Positions 53,696 to 62,939 of a DNA stretch of 64,000 nt are shown piece by piece (the stretch's first letter is position 1; each line of letters starts with the position of its first letter). Position numbers and translations under genes: made by a program. Origin of the DNA: Polaribacter sp. HaHaR_3_91 (GTDB lineage Bacteria > Bacteroidota > Bacteroidia > Flavobacteriales > Flavobacteriaceae); contig NZ_CP058986.1 in NCBI RefSeq assembly GCF_019278525.1, forward strand, positions 930,001-994,000. Direction: 5' to 3'. Under the pieces are notes generated by a model. That model was not told the origin of the DNA. It saw only the letters and a list, made by a program, of their open reading frames with translations, and made no database searches.

Positions 53696-54868
53696 TTATT
53701 TATTGATAACTTTAACTACTTGTCCATTATTTACACTTCTCGCACCTTCATCAATAATTTCTGTGCCTGCAGGTAAGTTTTCTAAAACTTCGATGAAATT
53801 TCCTTGTGTTTTACCTGTTTTTATAATAACTCTTTCTGCAGTTGCTTCGTTATTGGATTTTTTATTTTTAATGGTATATATAAATTGTTCTCCATTTGCG
53901 TTTTCAGAAATAATACTTTGCGGAATTAAAATAGCATTTTCATCTGTATAATCATTAACTTGAAGTTTTGCTGTTAAATTCGGTTTTACATTTCCGCTTT
54001 TATTTTCAACAGGAACTTCAATTCTAAAAGACCTATTATTTGGGTTGATAAAACTACCAACTTGTCTTACTTTACTGTCTACACTTGCACCAAGTACAGG
54101 GAATTCTATTTTTACTTCTTTATTTTTTTGAATACTTGTTATGTATCTTTCTGGCACTTCTGCTTCTACATACATATTATCTAAGTTTACAATTCTAAAA
54201 ATTTCTGAACCTTGCCCAGGAGCAATTACGGTTCCAGCTTCTTTCATAACATCATCTATAACTCCAGAAAATGGCGCTCTAATAGATGCTTTGTTTTGTT
54301 GACTTTTTAGCTGCTTTAAAGAGTTTCTTTGAGACTCATAATTCGTTTTAGTTTGTAAAAACTGAATTTCCGACCCTATTTTTTGTTCCCATAAACGTTT
54401 TTGACGTTCAAATGTAGTTTTTGCTAATTGTGTAGTTGCTTCTAATTGTGCAACCTGATTGCCTATACCACCATCATCTATAGTTGCTAATAATTGTCCT
54501 TTAGAAACTTTCTGACCTTCTTTAACATAAACTTTTTGTAGAATTCCAGGCATTTCTGGGTAAACTAAAATGTTTTGTTTGGTCTTTACACTTCCTTGTA
54601 TTTCTAAATAATGTTTAAAAACGGCCTCTTTTGCTGTAAAAGTGGTAATTAAAGGAAGTTTCTTAAGCGTGTCTTTTTTAGCAATTGCATTATTTATAGC
54701 TTCTAAATCTGCATTTATAGTTTCTAAATTTGCTGTAATTTCTTTCTTTTTAGCGGTTAATTCTTTTAAATCTCCAACAGAAATGATGGCTGCAACTGAT
54801 GTTGGTTTTTTTTCTCCACAAGATATTAAAACAAGTGTAAATGCTAATAATGTATATATTTTTCTCAT
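53696..54868 (-). CDS. RND efflux periplasmic adaptor (membrane fusion) lipoprotein
   Basis: A 390-residue adaptor with a lipoprotein signal (VLISCGEK, Cys17) and a short coiled-coil next to it (about 30-65). The lipoyl half-motifs PEMPGILQKVYVKEGQKVSKGQLLATID and IRAPFSGVIDDVMKEAGTVIAPGQ flank a coiled-coil hairpin (about 130-190). The beta-barrel and membrane-proximal domains follow. It bridges the pump and the TolC-type channel. It starts 6 nt after the tolC-like gene and ends 11 nt before the permease gene. Confidence 0.95.
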   Translation of the reverse strand: MRKIYTLLAFTLVLISCGEKKPTSVAAIISVGDLKELTAKKKEITANLETINADLEAINNAIAKKDTLKKLPLITTFTAKEAVFKHYLEIQGSVKTKQNILVYPEMPGILQKVYVKEGQKVSKGQLLATIDDGGIGNQVAQLEATTQLAKTTFERQKRLWEQKIGSEIQFLQTKTNYESQRNSLKQLKSQQNKASIRAPFSGVIDDVMKEAGTVIAPGQGSEIFRIVNLDNMYVEAEVPERYITSIQKNKEVKIEFPVLGASVDSKVRQVGSFINPNNRSFRIEVPVENKSGNVKPNLTAKLQVNDYTDENAILIPQSIISENANGEQFIYTIKNKKSNNEATAERVIIKTGKTQGNFIEVLENLPAGTEIIDEGARSVNNGQVVKVINK

Positions 54869-54874
54869 GCCTAT

Positions 54875-56209
54875 TTATTGTTTAATTGGGGTGTTTAGTG
54901 CGTTTTCTAATGCTGCTTTACTAGCAATTACATCTAACATAGATTGTATGTACGATTGTTGTTGTGAGTATAGTTGGTTTTGTGCTTGTAGTAAATCGAA
55001 ACTAGTAGAAATTCCTTCAAAAAATTTAATTCTTTGTTTCTTTTCTATTCTTTCTGCTAAACCAACATTCTTTTTAGCAGTATTATAGTTTTCAATACTT
55101 AGTTGATACTCGCTTTTTGCTTTTTCAGCTAATAATTCTAAACGTTGTTTGGTTTCTTCTAGCTTAATATCTGCTGTTTCTAAAGCAATTTTTGCTTGCT
55201 TTGTTTTAGAACTTCTTCCTAAACTACTAAAAATAGGTATGTTTAAGCTGACTCCTAAAAGAGAAGATTCAAACCATTTCTGATCATTATCAAAGAAAGT
55301 AAAATTGTTTGAGTAACCAGAATATCCGTAGTTTACAAAAGCTGATAAGCTAGGTAGTGCTTTACTTTGTTCTAAGCGAACTAATAAACGTTTAGATTCT
55401 CTATCGTTCTCTGCTATTTTAAAATCGATATGATTAGAGAAGCTAAAATCTTCTGAAACTAAACTTAAGTTAATGTTGCTTTCAGTTAATGAATCTAAAG
55501 AATCTGTTAACGTAAGTTCTGTTTCAATTGGAGCTCCTAAAGAAAGGTTTAGCATTTTATAAGCTATAACTTTCATTCGTTTAACACTGTTTAGTTGACT
55601 TTTTAAGTTTCCTAAAGTAATTTCTAGTTGTTCTATGTCTTCTTCTTCATTAAATCCGTTTTCATAGATTTGTTTTGCATCACTTAAATTTTTTTCAAGA
55701 ATTTTAATGTTTCCTTCTAAAATTGTAATACTATTTTCTGCGACTAATACGTTTCCGTATGCATTTATAACAGTTTCTCTAGTTAAAAGTTCTGTTTTTT
55801 CGTTTGCTTGTTTAGAAATTTTTAAATAGGTCTTAGAGGCCTGTAACCCTACTAAATAAGAACCATCGAAAATTAATTGATTTAGAGTTACAAAACCGGT
55901 TAAACTTTGTTTTGTTCCAAAAACCAATTCATCCTCAGTTCCGTCTCCATCAATATCAATTAAACTTACTTGTTGTTTTATCCAATTTTGATAATCTACT
56001 GTGGCGCTAATTTGAGGTAAACCCGTTGCGGTTGTTTCCCATACTTTTTCATTTGCAGATTTAATATCATTTTTAGAAGCCTTTGTATTGTAACTATTGT
56101 CAATAGCAAAATCTATAGCATCTTTTAATGATAAGGTCATTGTTTTTTCTTGTGCATTGGCAATAAAGAAAAAACAGGTACTTATGCATACCAGAATTAT
56201 TTTTTTCAT
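54875..56209 (-). CDS. TolC family outer-membrane efflux channel
   Basis: A 444-residue protein with a signal peptide (ends FIANAQE, about residue 20) and two TolC-type repeats, each with long helices and short barrel strands (LKDAIDFAIDNSYNTKASKNDI start; LSLNIPIFSSLGRSSKTKQAKIALETADIKLEETKQ in the second half). It forms the trimeric exit duct of the efflux system. It lies 7 nt after the tetR-type gene and is the second gene of the operon. Confidence 0.94.
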   Translation of the reverse strand: MKKIILVCISTCFFFIANAQEKTMTLSLKDAIDFAIDNSYNTKASKNDIKSANEKVWETTATGLPQISATVDYQNWIKQQVSLIDIDGDGTEDELVFGTKQSLTGFVTLNQLIFDGSYLVGLQASKTYLKISKQANEKTELLTRETVINAYGNVLVAENSITILEGNIKILEKNLSDAKQIYENGFNEEEDIEQLEITLGNLKSQLNSVKRMKVIAYKMLNLSLGAPIETELTLTDSLDSLTESNINLSLVSEDFSFSNHIDFKIAENDRESKRLLVRLEQSKALPSLSAFVNYGYSGYSNNFTFFDNDQKWFESSLLGVSLNIPIFSSLGRSSKTKQAKIALETADIKLEETKQRLELLAEKAKSEYQLSIENYNTAKKNVGLAERIEKKQRIKFFEGISTSFDLLQAQNQLYSQQQSYIQSMLDVIASKAALENALNTPIKQ

Positions 56210-56216
56210 GTGGTTT

Positions 56217-56816
56217 TTATTTCTGTTTTAATTGGTTTTCTAATTGATGTATTCCTTTAATTGTACAAATTCCTCGTAAATGGTATTCTAAAAAATAATT
56301 CATTAAAGTGTTCATAGAATAATCTGTTAATGGAAATAAATCTTTATCCTTTAAGCCTATTATTCCGTTAAAATATATTCTAGATACAAACTCTAAGTTT
56401 ATAGATTCTCTGTATAAGCCAATTTCTATACCTTTTTTTAAATTGGCAATAACGCAATCTTGCATTACATGAAATTGCTTTTGCTTTAAAGAAGCATAAA
56501 TTTTAGGGTAGTATTTTTGAAGTTGATATATAGGTGAAGATTTTTCATCTTTTAAATTGTTTAAAACTACTCTTTTTATCGAGAAAAGTTCATCAATCGG
56601 GTTTAGATTTAATTCACATATACCATTTATTCCAGAACAGATAACGTTAAACATATGGTGTGTAACAGCGTTTATAAGTTCTGTTTTGTTTTTAAAATAC
56701 TTATAGATCGTCTTTTTAGAGACGCCTAAAGCACTGGCAATTTCGTCCATAGTAACACTCTTAAAGCCTAGGTTTAAGAAGAGTTCATTTGATTTTTCTA
56801 ATATTTTATCTCTCAT
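56217..56816 (-). CDS. TetR family regulator of the efflux operon
   Basis: The ATG at 56816 gives a typical TetR of 199 residues; an in-frame extension upstream to 56891 runs through the promoter and is rejected. The N-terminal helix-turn-helix is clear: DKILEKSNELFLNLGFKSVTMDEIASALGVSKKTIYKYFKNKTEL. The C-terminal ligand domain is all helical. It heads its own efflux operon. A 7-bp dyad astride the -33 box (56839-56868) is a likely operator, so it should repress the whole operon until a drug or metabolite binds. Confidence 0.93.
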   Translation of the reverse strand: MRDKILEKSNELFLNLGFKSVTMDEIASALGVSKKTIYKYFKNKTELINAVTHHMFNVICSGINGICELNLNPIDELFSIKRVVLNNLKDEKSSPIYQLQKYYPKIYASLKQKQFHVMQDCVIANLKKGIEIGLYRESINLEFVSRIYFNGIIGLKDKDLFPLTDYSMNTLMNYFLEYHLRGICTIKGIHQLENQLKQK

Positions 56817-56826
56817 AATTCGGGTG

Positions 56827-56857
56827 CAAATGTACGAATGGAAACTATAGAAACAAA
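56827..56857 (-). promoter_or_regulatory. Consensus promoter of the tetR-tolC-adaptor-RND operon
   Basis: On the minus strand TTTG (56854-56857) and TACATTTG (56827-56834) are exactly 19 nt apart, a perfect match to TTTG-N19-TAnnTTTG. The regulator ATG lies 10 nt beyond the -7 box, so the transcript is nearly leaderless. Confidence 0.8.
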
Positions 56858-56868
56858 AGAAGTTTCCA
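56839..56868. promoter_or_regulatory. Probable TetR operator
   Basis: TGGAAAC (56839-56845) and GTTTCCA (56862-56868) form a 7-bp inverted repeat with a 16-nt spacer. It encloses the -33 box and half of the spacer of the efflux-operon promoter, an ideal position for repression. Confidence 0.55.
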
Positions 56869-56944
56869 AAGTTTTGTTTATTTTTTAACATTGGAATTGT
56901 GAAGTGAAATTACTTTACGTTATTTTTACAAAAAAATAACAGAT

Positions 56945-57916
<972 letters not shown>

Positions 57917-57959
57917 AAAAAAAAACTAATATTTTATTTAATAATGTAATAAAAAGTAT

Positions 57960-57967
57960 TACATTTG
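57960..57967 (+). promoter_or_regulatory. -7 element of the tRNA(CAT) gene
   Basis: TACATTTG matches TAnnTTTG exactly and ends 13 nt before the tRNA 5' end. Confidence 0.55.
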
Positions 57968-57980
57968 CAGCCAATTATTT

Positions 57981-58054
57981 GGTCCCATAGCTCAGCTGGT
58001 TAGAGCATCTGACTCATAATCAGAGGGTCCTTGGTTCGAGCCCAAGTGGGACCA
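57981..58054 (+). tRNA. tRNA with CAT anticodon (elongator Met or Ile2)
   Basis: A complete 74-nt cloverleaf: acceptor GGTCCCA/TGGGACC, D arm GCTC/GAGC, anticodon stem TCTGA/TCAGA around loop CTCATAA with CAT at 58015-58017, T arm CTTGG/CCAAG with TTCGAGC, and discriminator A at 58054. The anticodon stem lacks the G-C triplets of initiator tRNA. The sequence alone does not separate elongator methionine from lysidine-modified isoleucine. CCA is not encoded. Confidence 0.93.
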
Positions 58055-58059
58055 CCCTG

Positions 58060-58096
58060 AAACCTCTTAATCCTTTGATTAAGAGGTTTTTATTTT
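58060..58096 (+). terminator. Intrinsic terminator after the tRNA
   Basis: AAACCTCTTAATC (58060-58072) pairs perfectly with GATTAAGAGGTTT (58077-58089) with a 4-nt loop, followed by T-rich sequence. Confidence 0.9.
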
Positions 58097-58293
58097 TTAA
58101 AGGGGGTTTGTTAGGGGGCTGTGATTTTAGCTTGTAAAATAAACTTCACATGGATATGGCTCAAGAGGTTGCTCGTTTGAGTCCAGTCATGGTTGCTGAT
58201 AAAGCCAATATTTTCCAATTGTTTCGAAATTAAAGTTTTTTTTAACAGCTTTATATGATTGTCTTGTGCCTGTCAATTTAGGTCTAATTCCAG

Positions 58294-59001
58294 CTAAGAT
58301 AAAAGTTTCTCCAATTTCTCTTTTGAATCTCTCCATTTAGGGAGTTTTTTAGTTAAAAGACTGTAAAATTTATTACTATGGTTATGATGCGCTAAATGAC
58401 ATATCTCGTGAACGATTACATAGTCTATACATTCTTTTGGAGACTTAATTAAATCTAAATTTAAACTAATAGTTCCATCTTTAAAGCAACTTCCCCATCG
58501 GTTATTAAACCATTTATAGTTTAATGAAGTATCTTTTTCTGATAGTTCTTTAGCTAGTCCTAATCTATTTTCAAAAAGATTTTGAAAATGTATAATAGCT
58601 TTAGATTTGTACCACTTTTTCAGTTCCTTTTCAATAGCATTTTTATTATGCTTATCTTTTATATCAATTAATATATAGCCCCCTTTTAATTTGACTGAAT
58701 TTGTATTTGACTCTGTAATTTTTAATCTATAATTTTTCCCCAGATACAAATGGCTTTCACCACTTTCGTAAAGCTTTTCTTTTGTTCGTGGTTCAAAGAG
58801 CATAAAGAAGTCTTTTTGCTTATTTATCCATTGCGCTTTAGACTTTACTTTCACAGCTATTTTATCATAAGGTGTTTCTATAGGGGCTGTTACAACCGTA
58901 GAGCCGTTAGGATATACCTTAATACCTAGCATCTTCCTTTCATTTCGCTTTAAACAAAAATCAATTCTTGAATTACCATATGGAATACTCTTTAACTCCA
59001 T
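58294..59001 (-). CDS. YgjP-like zinc metallopeptidase domain protein
   Basis: A 235-residue protein of the YgjP/DUF45 family. The gluzincin-like motif HEICH is at 198-202 with a further His in AHHNHSNKFY as third ligand; RWGSCFKDGTISLNLDLIKSPKECIDYVIVHE is the family core. It follows hsdR by 3 nt on the same strand, so it is part of the restriction operon. Genes of this family are often found beside type I hsdR genes, but their role is not established. A protease that trims or controls HsdR is one possibility. Confidence 0.92.
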   Translation of the reverse strand: MELKSIPYGNSRIDFCLKRNERKMLGIKVYPNGSTVVTAPIETPYDKIAVKVKSKAQWINKQKDFFMLFEPRTKEKLYESGESHLYLGKNYRLKITESNTNSVKLKGGYILIDIKDKHNKNAIEKELKKWYKSKAIIHFQNLFENRLGLAKELSEKDTSLNYKWFNNRWGSCFKDGTISLNLDLIKSPKECIDYVIVHEICHLAHHNHSNKFYSLLTKKLPKWRDSKEKLEKLLS

Positions 59002-59004
59002 AAG

Positions 59005-62000
59005 TTACTTGTATTTAAGTATTGCAATTTTCAAGCACTCACTAATGAGGTAATCTATTTTATCCCAGTCTGTGTCAATGTCAAATTTCTGATGTAAATC
59101 ATAAATTACGTCTCCTAATTCGATATTTATTTTCCCTGTGATATCTTCATTTTTATGCCAATCAATAATCTTTTTCTCGTTTAAGTAAATATGTTCCTTT
59201 ACAGTTTTATCAATCGCTAAACTTACTTCAATATGAAATGGTGTATTTAATAACTCCACATTTTCAAATATTGACCTACTAAAGTTGTAAAACGCTAATG
59301 CAACTGTATTGTCTGCCAACTCATCTGGTGCATCTTTTGAGCGACCATTAAAGAATTTATCTTCGTTTTCCTTAGCTTTTTTTAAATATTCTGCTTCGTC
59401 TATACGTTTTTGATGATAAGCTGCAATAGTCTCTTTTATAAGGTCTGCAAGTTTTCTATAATAAATAGGATCTTCTTGCATTTTTAAATTAATAGCCTTA
59501 ACCGTTCTGCTAGCGATATGGTCTGCTTGAGCAGCTTTTCCCTTAATGTTTTCTACCTGTGCATCACGTTCCTCTTTGTTAAATATATCAACTAACTCAG
59601 TAATTTTCATTATTTCGCCATCAGTTGTAATATGCTTATTAATAAGTTTCTGAATTTGTGGTTCAAACTCTTTATATGCAATATCATCATTGTAACGTCT
59701 AGTAACATCTACACGTAATTTTAGAAAGAACTTTGCATCTTGCTTGTAGTTATCTATCTTCTTTATATCTGTATTGGTAACAAAATCCACCGAAGAAAGT
59801 GCTAGTTTTAAAAGTCTTGCGAACTGAGACACTTTAGTGTAAAAATTGTTTCTCACATCTTCAGGCGACAAGTGTTCTTCATATGCAGTTGTTTCTAAAT
59901 GTTTTCCTTTTAAAGTTTTAAAAATATCCCACAATTCTGAGTGTGCTTGCGGTAGTTTGGCAATCTCATCTTTAATATTGGTTAGTGTGCCTTCTAAGTC
60001 TTCTTCTTCAAATCCATCTAAATTTGAATAGGTACTTAAAGCAGTATCCAAATTTTCAAGATTACCATAATAATCTACAATATAACCATAATCTTTACCG
60101 GGATAAACACGATTTACACGTGCTATGGCTTGCAATAATGTGTGTTCTTTAAGCGAACGGCATAAATATAAAACGGTATTGTTTGGTGCATCAAAACCAG
60201 TTAAAAGCTTTGCAACAACTATTAGTATTTCTGGTTTATCACGTTTTTTAAACTGATTGATGATACTTTTTTCGTATTTCTTTAGATCACCATACTTATC
60301 TATCATCGCATTGAGATAGGTGTCTTCTCTTCTTTTGTCTTCGTTTTCATTAAAATAACCATCTTCTGTTCCTTCTCTTTGGTCAGATTGCGTTACTACA
60401 ACCTCAGAATCCACCATTCCGATTTCATCTAAAAATTCTTTGTATTTTAAAGCTGCTTTTATGGTAGGTGCTACTAATTGTGCTTTTGGTTTATAATTGT
60501 CATTATGTGTTTGAAAAAATGCTGTATAATGCTCGCTAATGTCTAATGCTCTGCACATAATAACTTCATCTGCTTTATTCAATTCATTTACAGTATTGAA
60601 TTTTTGTTTCAACTTTGCACGCCCACGTTCTGAAAGATTATTACGCTCTACTAGTTTTTCAAAGTAGGTGTTTAAAGGAGCTTCATTTAACATTATATGT
60701 GTATGCCTTCCTTCATATAATAATGGTACTACAGCACCATCTTCAACAGCATCTTTTACAGTGTATGCTTTACCAATATAACCACCAAATTTACTAGCAG
60801 TACTTTTTTCCTTTTTCATTAAAGGTGTTCCTGTAAAGGCTAGAAAACAAGCATTAGGAAATACACGCTGCATACTTACATTAAATGTTCCGTATTGCGT
60901 TCTGTGACCTTCATCTATTAACACAAAAATATCTGATGAAGTAAACGGTTTCTTGTTGTTTTTTACAGCTGCTTCAAACTTGTTAATAATGGTTGTTATA
61001 ATAGCATCACTATTATCTTCGAGTAGTTCCGTGAGATGCGAACCTGTTTTAGCTTGACGAACTTCTTTTTTACACTTTTTAAAGGTGTCTGAAATTTGGT
61101 CGTCAAGGTCTACACGGTCTGTAACTAAAATTATTTTTGGATTTGAAATATGTGGATTAGACGCCAACATTTGTGCAAGCATCACCATAGTTAATGATTT
61201 ACCACTTCCTTGTGTATGCCAAATAACACCTCCTTTACGCTTTCCTGTATTGTCAAATTTAGTGACACGATTAATAGTGTTGTTAACCGCAAAATATTGT
61301 TGATATCTCGCTATCTTCTTTATACCATCATCATAAAGAGTGAAGTTTAAAATCAAGTCCAGTAATCGTTCTGGACGACACAAGTTATATAGTAATTTGT
61401 CTTGCTCTGTAAGTAATCTATCTTCAGTATCAATGCCATCAAAGTTTTTACGCACATACTCCGCTCTTTCTTCAAAAACCATATTTTTTTGGTCTTCTTC
61501 TAACCTTTTATTTTTGAGTTTATTGAGTGCTGTCCAATACTTTTTTTCTGTTTCGCTTGAGGCAAATTGCTCTGTCCATTTTGCCCAAAACTCTTTACTT
61601 GTTCCAGTAGTTGCATAACTACCTTTATTAGTAGCTATACTTAAGAGTAAATTAGAATAGACATATAATGACCTGATTCCATCTTTACTAAAATTTCTTG
61701 TATGTTGTTCTATAGCTAGAGTTACTGGTGGTTTTGTGCCGTTTAATGAGGGACTTTTGCATTCTATAATTACCGTTGGGATACCGTTTACGAATAATAC
61801 CAAATCTGGTCTATAAGTATCTGTTCTGCCTGTTCTAAGTACAGGAAATTCTTCTGTAACGTGATATACGTTATTTTTAGGGTTTACCCAATCTATGTAC
61901 TTTATAGTATGACTTTTTTTATCGCCATCAATACTTTGTTCAAAGGCTTTACCTAGCGTAATTAAATCATAAAATGCTTTGTTTGCATTTATAAAACCAT

Positions 62001-62259
62001 CTTGTATAGGTAAGTCTTTTGCGGCTATAACAGCCGAATTTATATTAGCATCTGAAAAAGCATACTCCTTACCACGACGATGAATAGTGTTAATTTTAGC
62101 TAGCTGAGTACGTAATATTTCTGTAAACAATACTTGCGATTTCCCGCCTCTCCATTGTTCTGCTTTTTTAGGACTTACATAGGTATAGCCCATATTGATG
62201 AGCAATTGCAACGCAGGTATTTGAGATACATTGTCTTCTAAATATGATGGTGTACTCAT
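59005..62259 (-). CDS. hsdR: Type I restriction enzyme, R subunit
   Basis: The 1084-residue HsdR has an N-terminal PD-ExK nuclease (P151-D152, E166-x-K168 in IIECKS). The helicase motor follows: Walker A GSGKS at 351-355, DRVDLDDQI, motif II DEGH at 449-452, LLTGFDAPNNTVLYLCRSL and QAIARVNR as motif VI. The C-terminal third binds the methylase complex. It cuts unmethylated DNA after translocation. All catalytic motifs look intact. It lies downstream of hsdS with a two-gene insert and an oppositely oriented small RNA candidate just before its start. Confidence 0.97.
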   Translation of the reverse strand: MSTPSYLEDNVSQIPALQLLINMGYTYVSPKKAEQWRGGKSQVLFTEILRTQLAKINTIHRRGKEYAFSDANINSAVIAAKDLPIQDGFINANKAFYDLITLGKAFEQSIDGDKKSHTIKYIDWVNPKNNVYHVTEEFPVLRTGRTDTYRPDLVLFVNGIPTVIIECKSPSLNGTKPPVTLAIEQHTRNFSKDGIRSLYVYSNLLLSIATNKGSYATTGTSKEFWAKWTEQFASSETEKKYWTALNKLKNKRLEEDQKNMVFEERAEYVRKNFDGIDTEDRLLTEQDKLLYNLCRPERLLDLILNFTLYDDGIKKIARYQQYFAVNNTINRVTKFDNTGKRKGGVIWHTQGSGKSLTMVMLAQMLASNPHISNPKIILVTDRVDLDDQISDTFKKCKKEVRQAKTGSHLTELLEDNSDAIITTIINKFEAAVKNNKKPFTSSDIFVLIDEGHRTQYGTFNVSMQRVFPNACFLAFTGTPLMKKEKSTASKFGGYIGKAYTVKDAVEDGAVVPLLYEGRHTHIMLNEAPLNTYFEKLVERNNLSERGRAKLKQKFNTVNELNKADEVIMCRALDISEHYTAFFQTHNDNYKPKAQLVAPTIKAALKYKEFLDEIGMVDSEVVVTQSDQREGTEDGYFNENEDKRREDTYLNAMIDKYGDLKKYEKSIINQFKKRDKPEILIVVAKLLTGFDAPNNTVLYLCRSLKEHTLLQAIARVNRVYPGKDYGYIVDYYGNLENLDTALSTYSNLDGFEEEDLEGTLTNIKDEIAKLPQAHSELWDIFKTLKGKHLETTAYEEHLSPEDVRNNFYTKVSQFARLLKLALSSVDFVTNTDIKKIDNYKQDAKFFLKLRVDVTRRYNDDIAYKEFEPQIQKLINKHITTDGEIMKITELVDIFNKEERDAQVENIKGKAAQADHIASRTVKAINLKMQEDPIYYRKLADLIKETIAAYHQKRIDEAEYLKKAKENEDKFFNGRSKDAPDELADNTVALAFYNFSRSIFENVELLNTPFHIEVSLAIDKTVKEHIYLNEKKIIDWHKNEDITGKINIELGDVIYDLHQKFDIDTDWDKIDYLISECLKIAILKYK

Positions 62260-62289
62260 AGTGTGTTTTTTAATATAATTGTTAATAAC

Positions 62290-62320
62290 TTTGTTTATAA
62301 TGCAAATTTGTGTAATTTTG
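62290..62320 (+). promoter_or_regulatory. Consensus plus-strand promoter inside the restriction locus
   Basis: TTTG (62290-62293) and TAATTTTG (62313-62320) are exactly 19 nt apart. This perfect primary-sigma match points away from hsdR, toward the 170-residue gene, on the strand that carries no coding gene here. Confidence 0.75.
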
Positions 62321-62326
62321 CAATGT

Positions 62327-62422
62327 CATTACCCAAAGGGTAAAGGACTTGGCTTAGCACTTGTTGCATCAGTCGTATTGCCTTAAGATACGTACCTCGC
62401 TTACGAAGTGAGGTTTTTTTTT
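62327..62422 (+). ncRNA. Candidate small antisense RNA between hsdR and the 170-residue gene
   Basis: A complete transcription unit with no ORF. A consensus promoter ends at 62320, the expected start is about 62327, and there is an internal hairpin TTACCC/GGGTAA with loop AAA. The end is an intrinsic terminator (62395-62402 with 62406-62413, 3-nt loop, then nine T at 62414-62422). One stem pair is G-U on this strand but would be C-A on the other, so the hairpin is built for plus-strand RNA. The roughly 96-nt RNA is fully complementary to any minus-strand transcript running from hsdS/DUF3800 into hsdR. It could tune restriction levels in cis; a trans role is equally possible. Confidence 0.6.
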
Positions 62423-62426
62423 GCCT

Positions 62427-62939
62427 TTATTTTTGGTAATCATTATACCAATTGTTAAACCTAGGTTTTTCTAAATTATCTACTTTAAACGCTGTAACTA
62501 ATTGCAATTTTTCGGTTACCTCTCTAATAATTACCACATAATCTTTTTCGTGTAACCAATAATATTGTTGGTTTTTACCATTGTGATGTTCACGTTCAAA
62601 ATAACGAACTCTCGTATCTTCTTTAAAATGAACTACAGGCTTTATCCAGTGAATTTTATTAGTTCTCTCAGGGTCAAAATATCGTTTTTTGGAATGCTTA
62701 CTTTCCCGTGTGCAGATATGTTCAAAACCTACAGGTTTTCCTTTAAATAGGTAATGTCTAGATTTTTTTTTATCATAGACCACTTGTACGTTATTGATGA
62801 AAATAGGCTCATCAATCATATCTTTTTTAAATACACCGTAAAGCTGATACATTTGTTCTTTATCTGGACCGTCTAAATCTAAATATTCAAACAGATCGTC
62901 TACAATATCTAATTCGTGTTCTTCCTCAAAATAATTCAT
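62427..62939 (-). CDS. Unrecognised 170-residue protein, possible nuclease domain
   Basis: An acidic N-terminus (about 1-45, EEEHELDIVDDLFEYL) is followed by a basic, His-rich beta domain (about 60-155). Notable residues are FEHICTRESKH (H74, H82), KKRYF, KIHWIKPVVHF, YYWLHEKDYVVIIRE and a closing LQLVTAF. The spacing of His, Arg and the final LVTAF-like strand is reminiscent of BECR-fold (barnase/EndoU/colicin-like) RNase domains seen in phage and toxin proteins; this is inference only. Its ATG overlaps the DUF3800 stop by 1 nt, so the two are translationally coupled. Confidence 0.75.
   Translation of the reverse strand: MNYFEEEHELDIVDDLFEYLDLDGPDKEQMYQLYGVFKKDMIDEPIFINNVQVVYDKKKSRHYLFKGKPVGFEHICTRESKHSKKRYFDPERTNKIHWIKPVVHFKEDTRVRYFEREHHNGKNQQYYWLHEKDYVVIIREVTEKLQLVTAFKVDNLEKPRFNNWYNDYQK

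Noticed and set aside
56817..56891. Longer N-terminus of the TetR-type regulator
   Set aside because: The extension covers the consensus promoter and operator, lacks TetR similarity, and the ATG at 56816 gives the canonical family length.
58140..58210. A second tRNA gene downstream of tRNA(CAT)
   Set aside because: Only a T-arm-like fragment is visible; no acceptor or anticodon stem can be formed.
62391..62422. Terminator of the 170-residue gene
   Set aside because: That gene is on the minus strand; the T-run follows the hairpin only on the plus strand and the stem is weaker (C-A mismatch) in minus-strand RNA.
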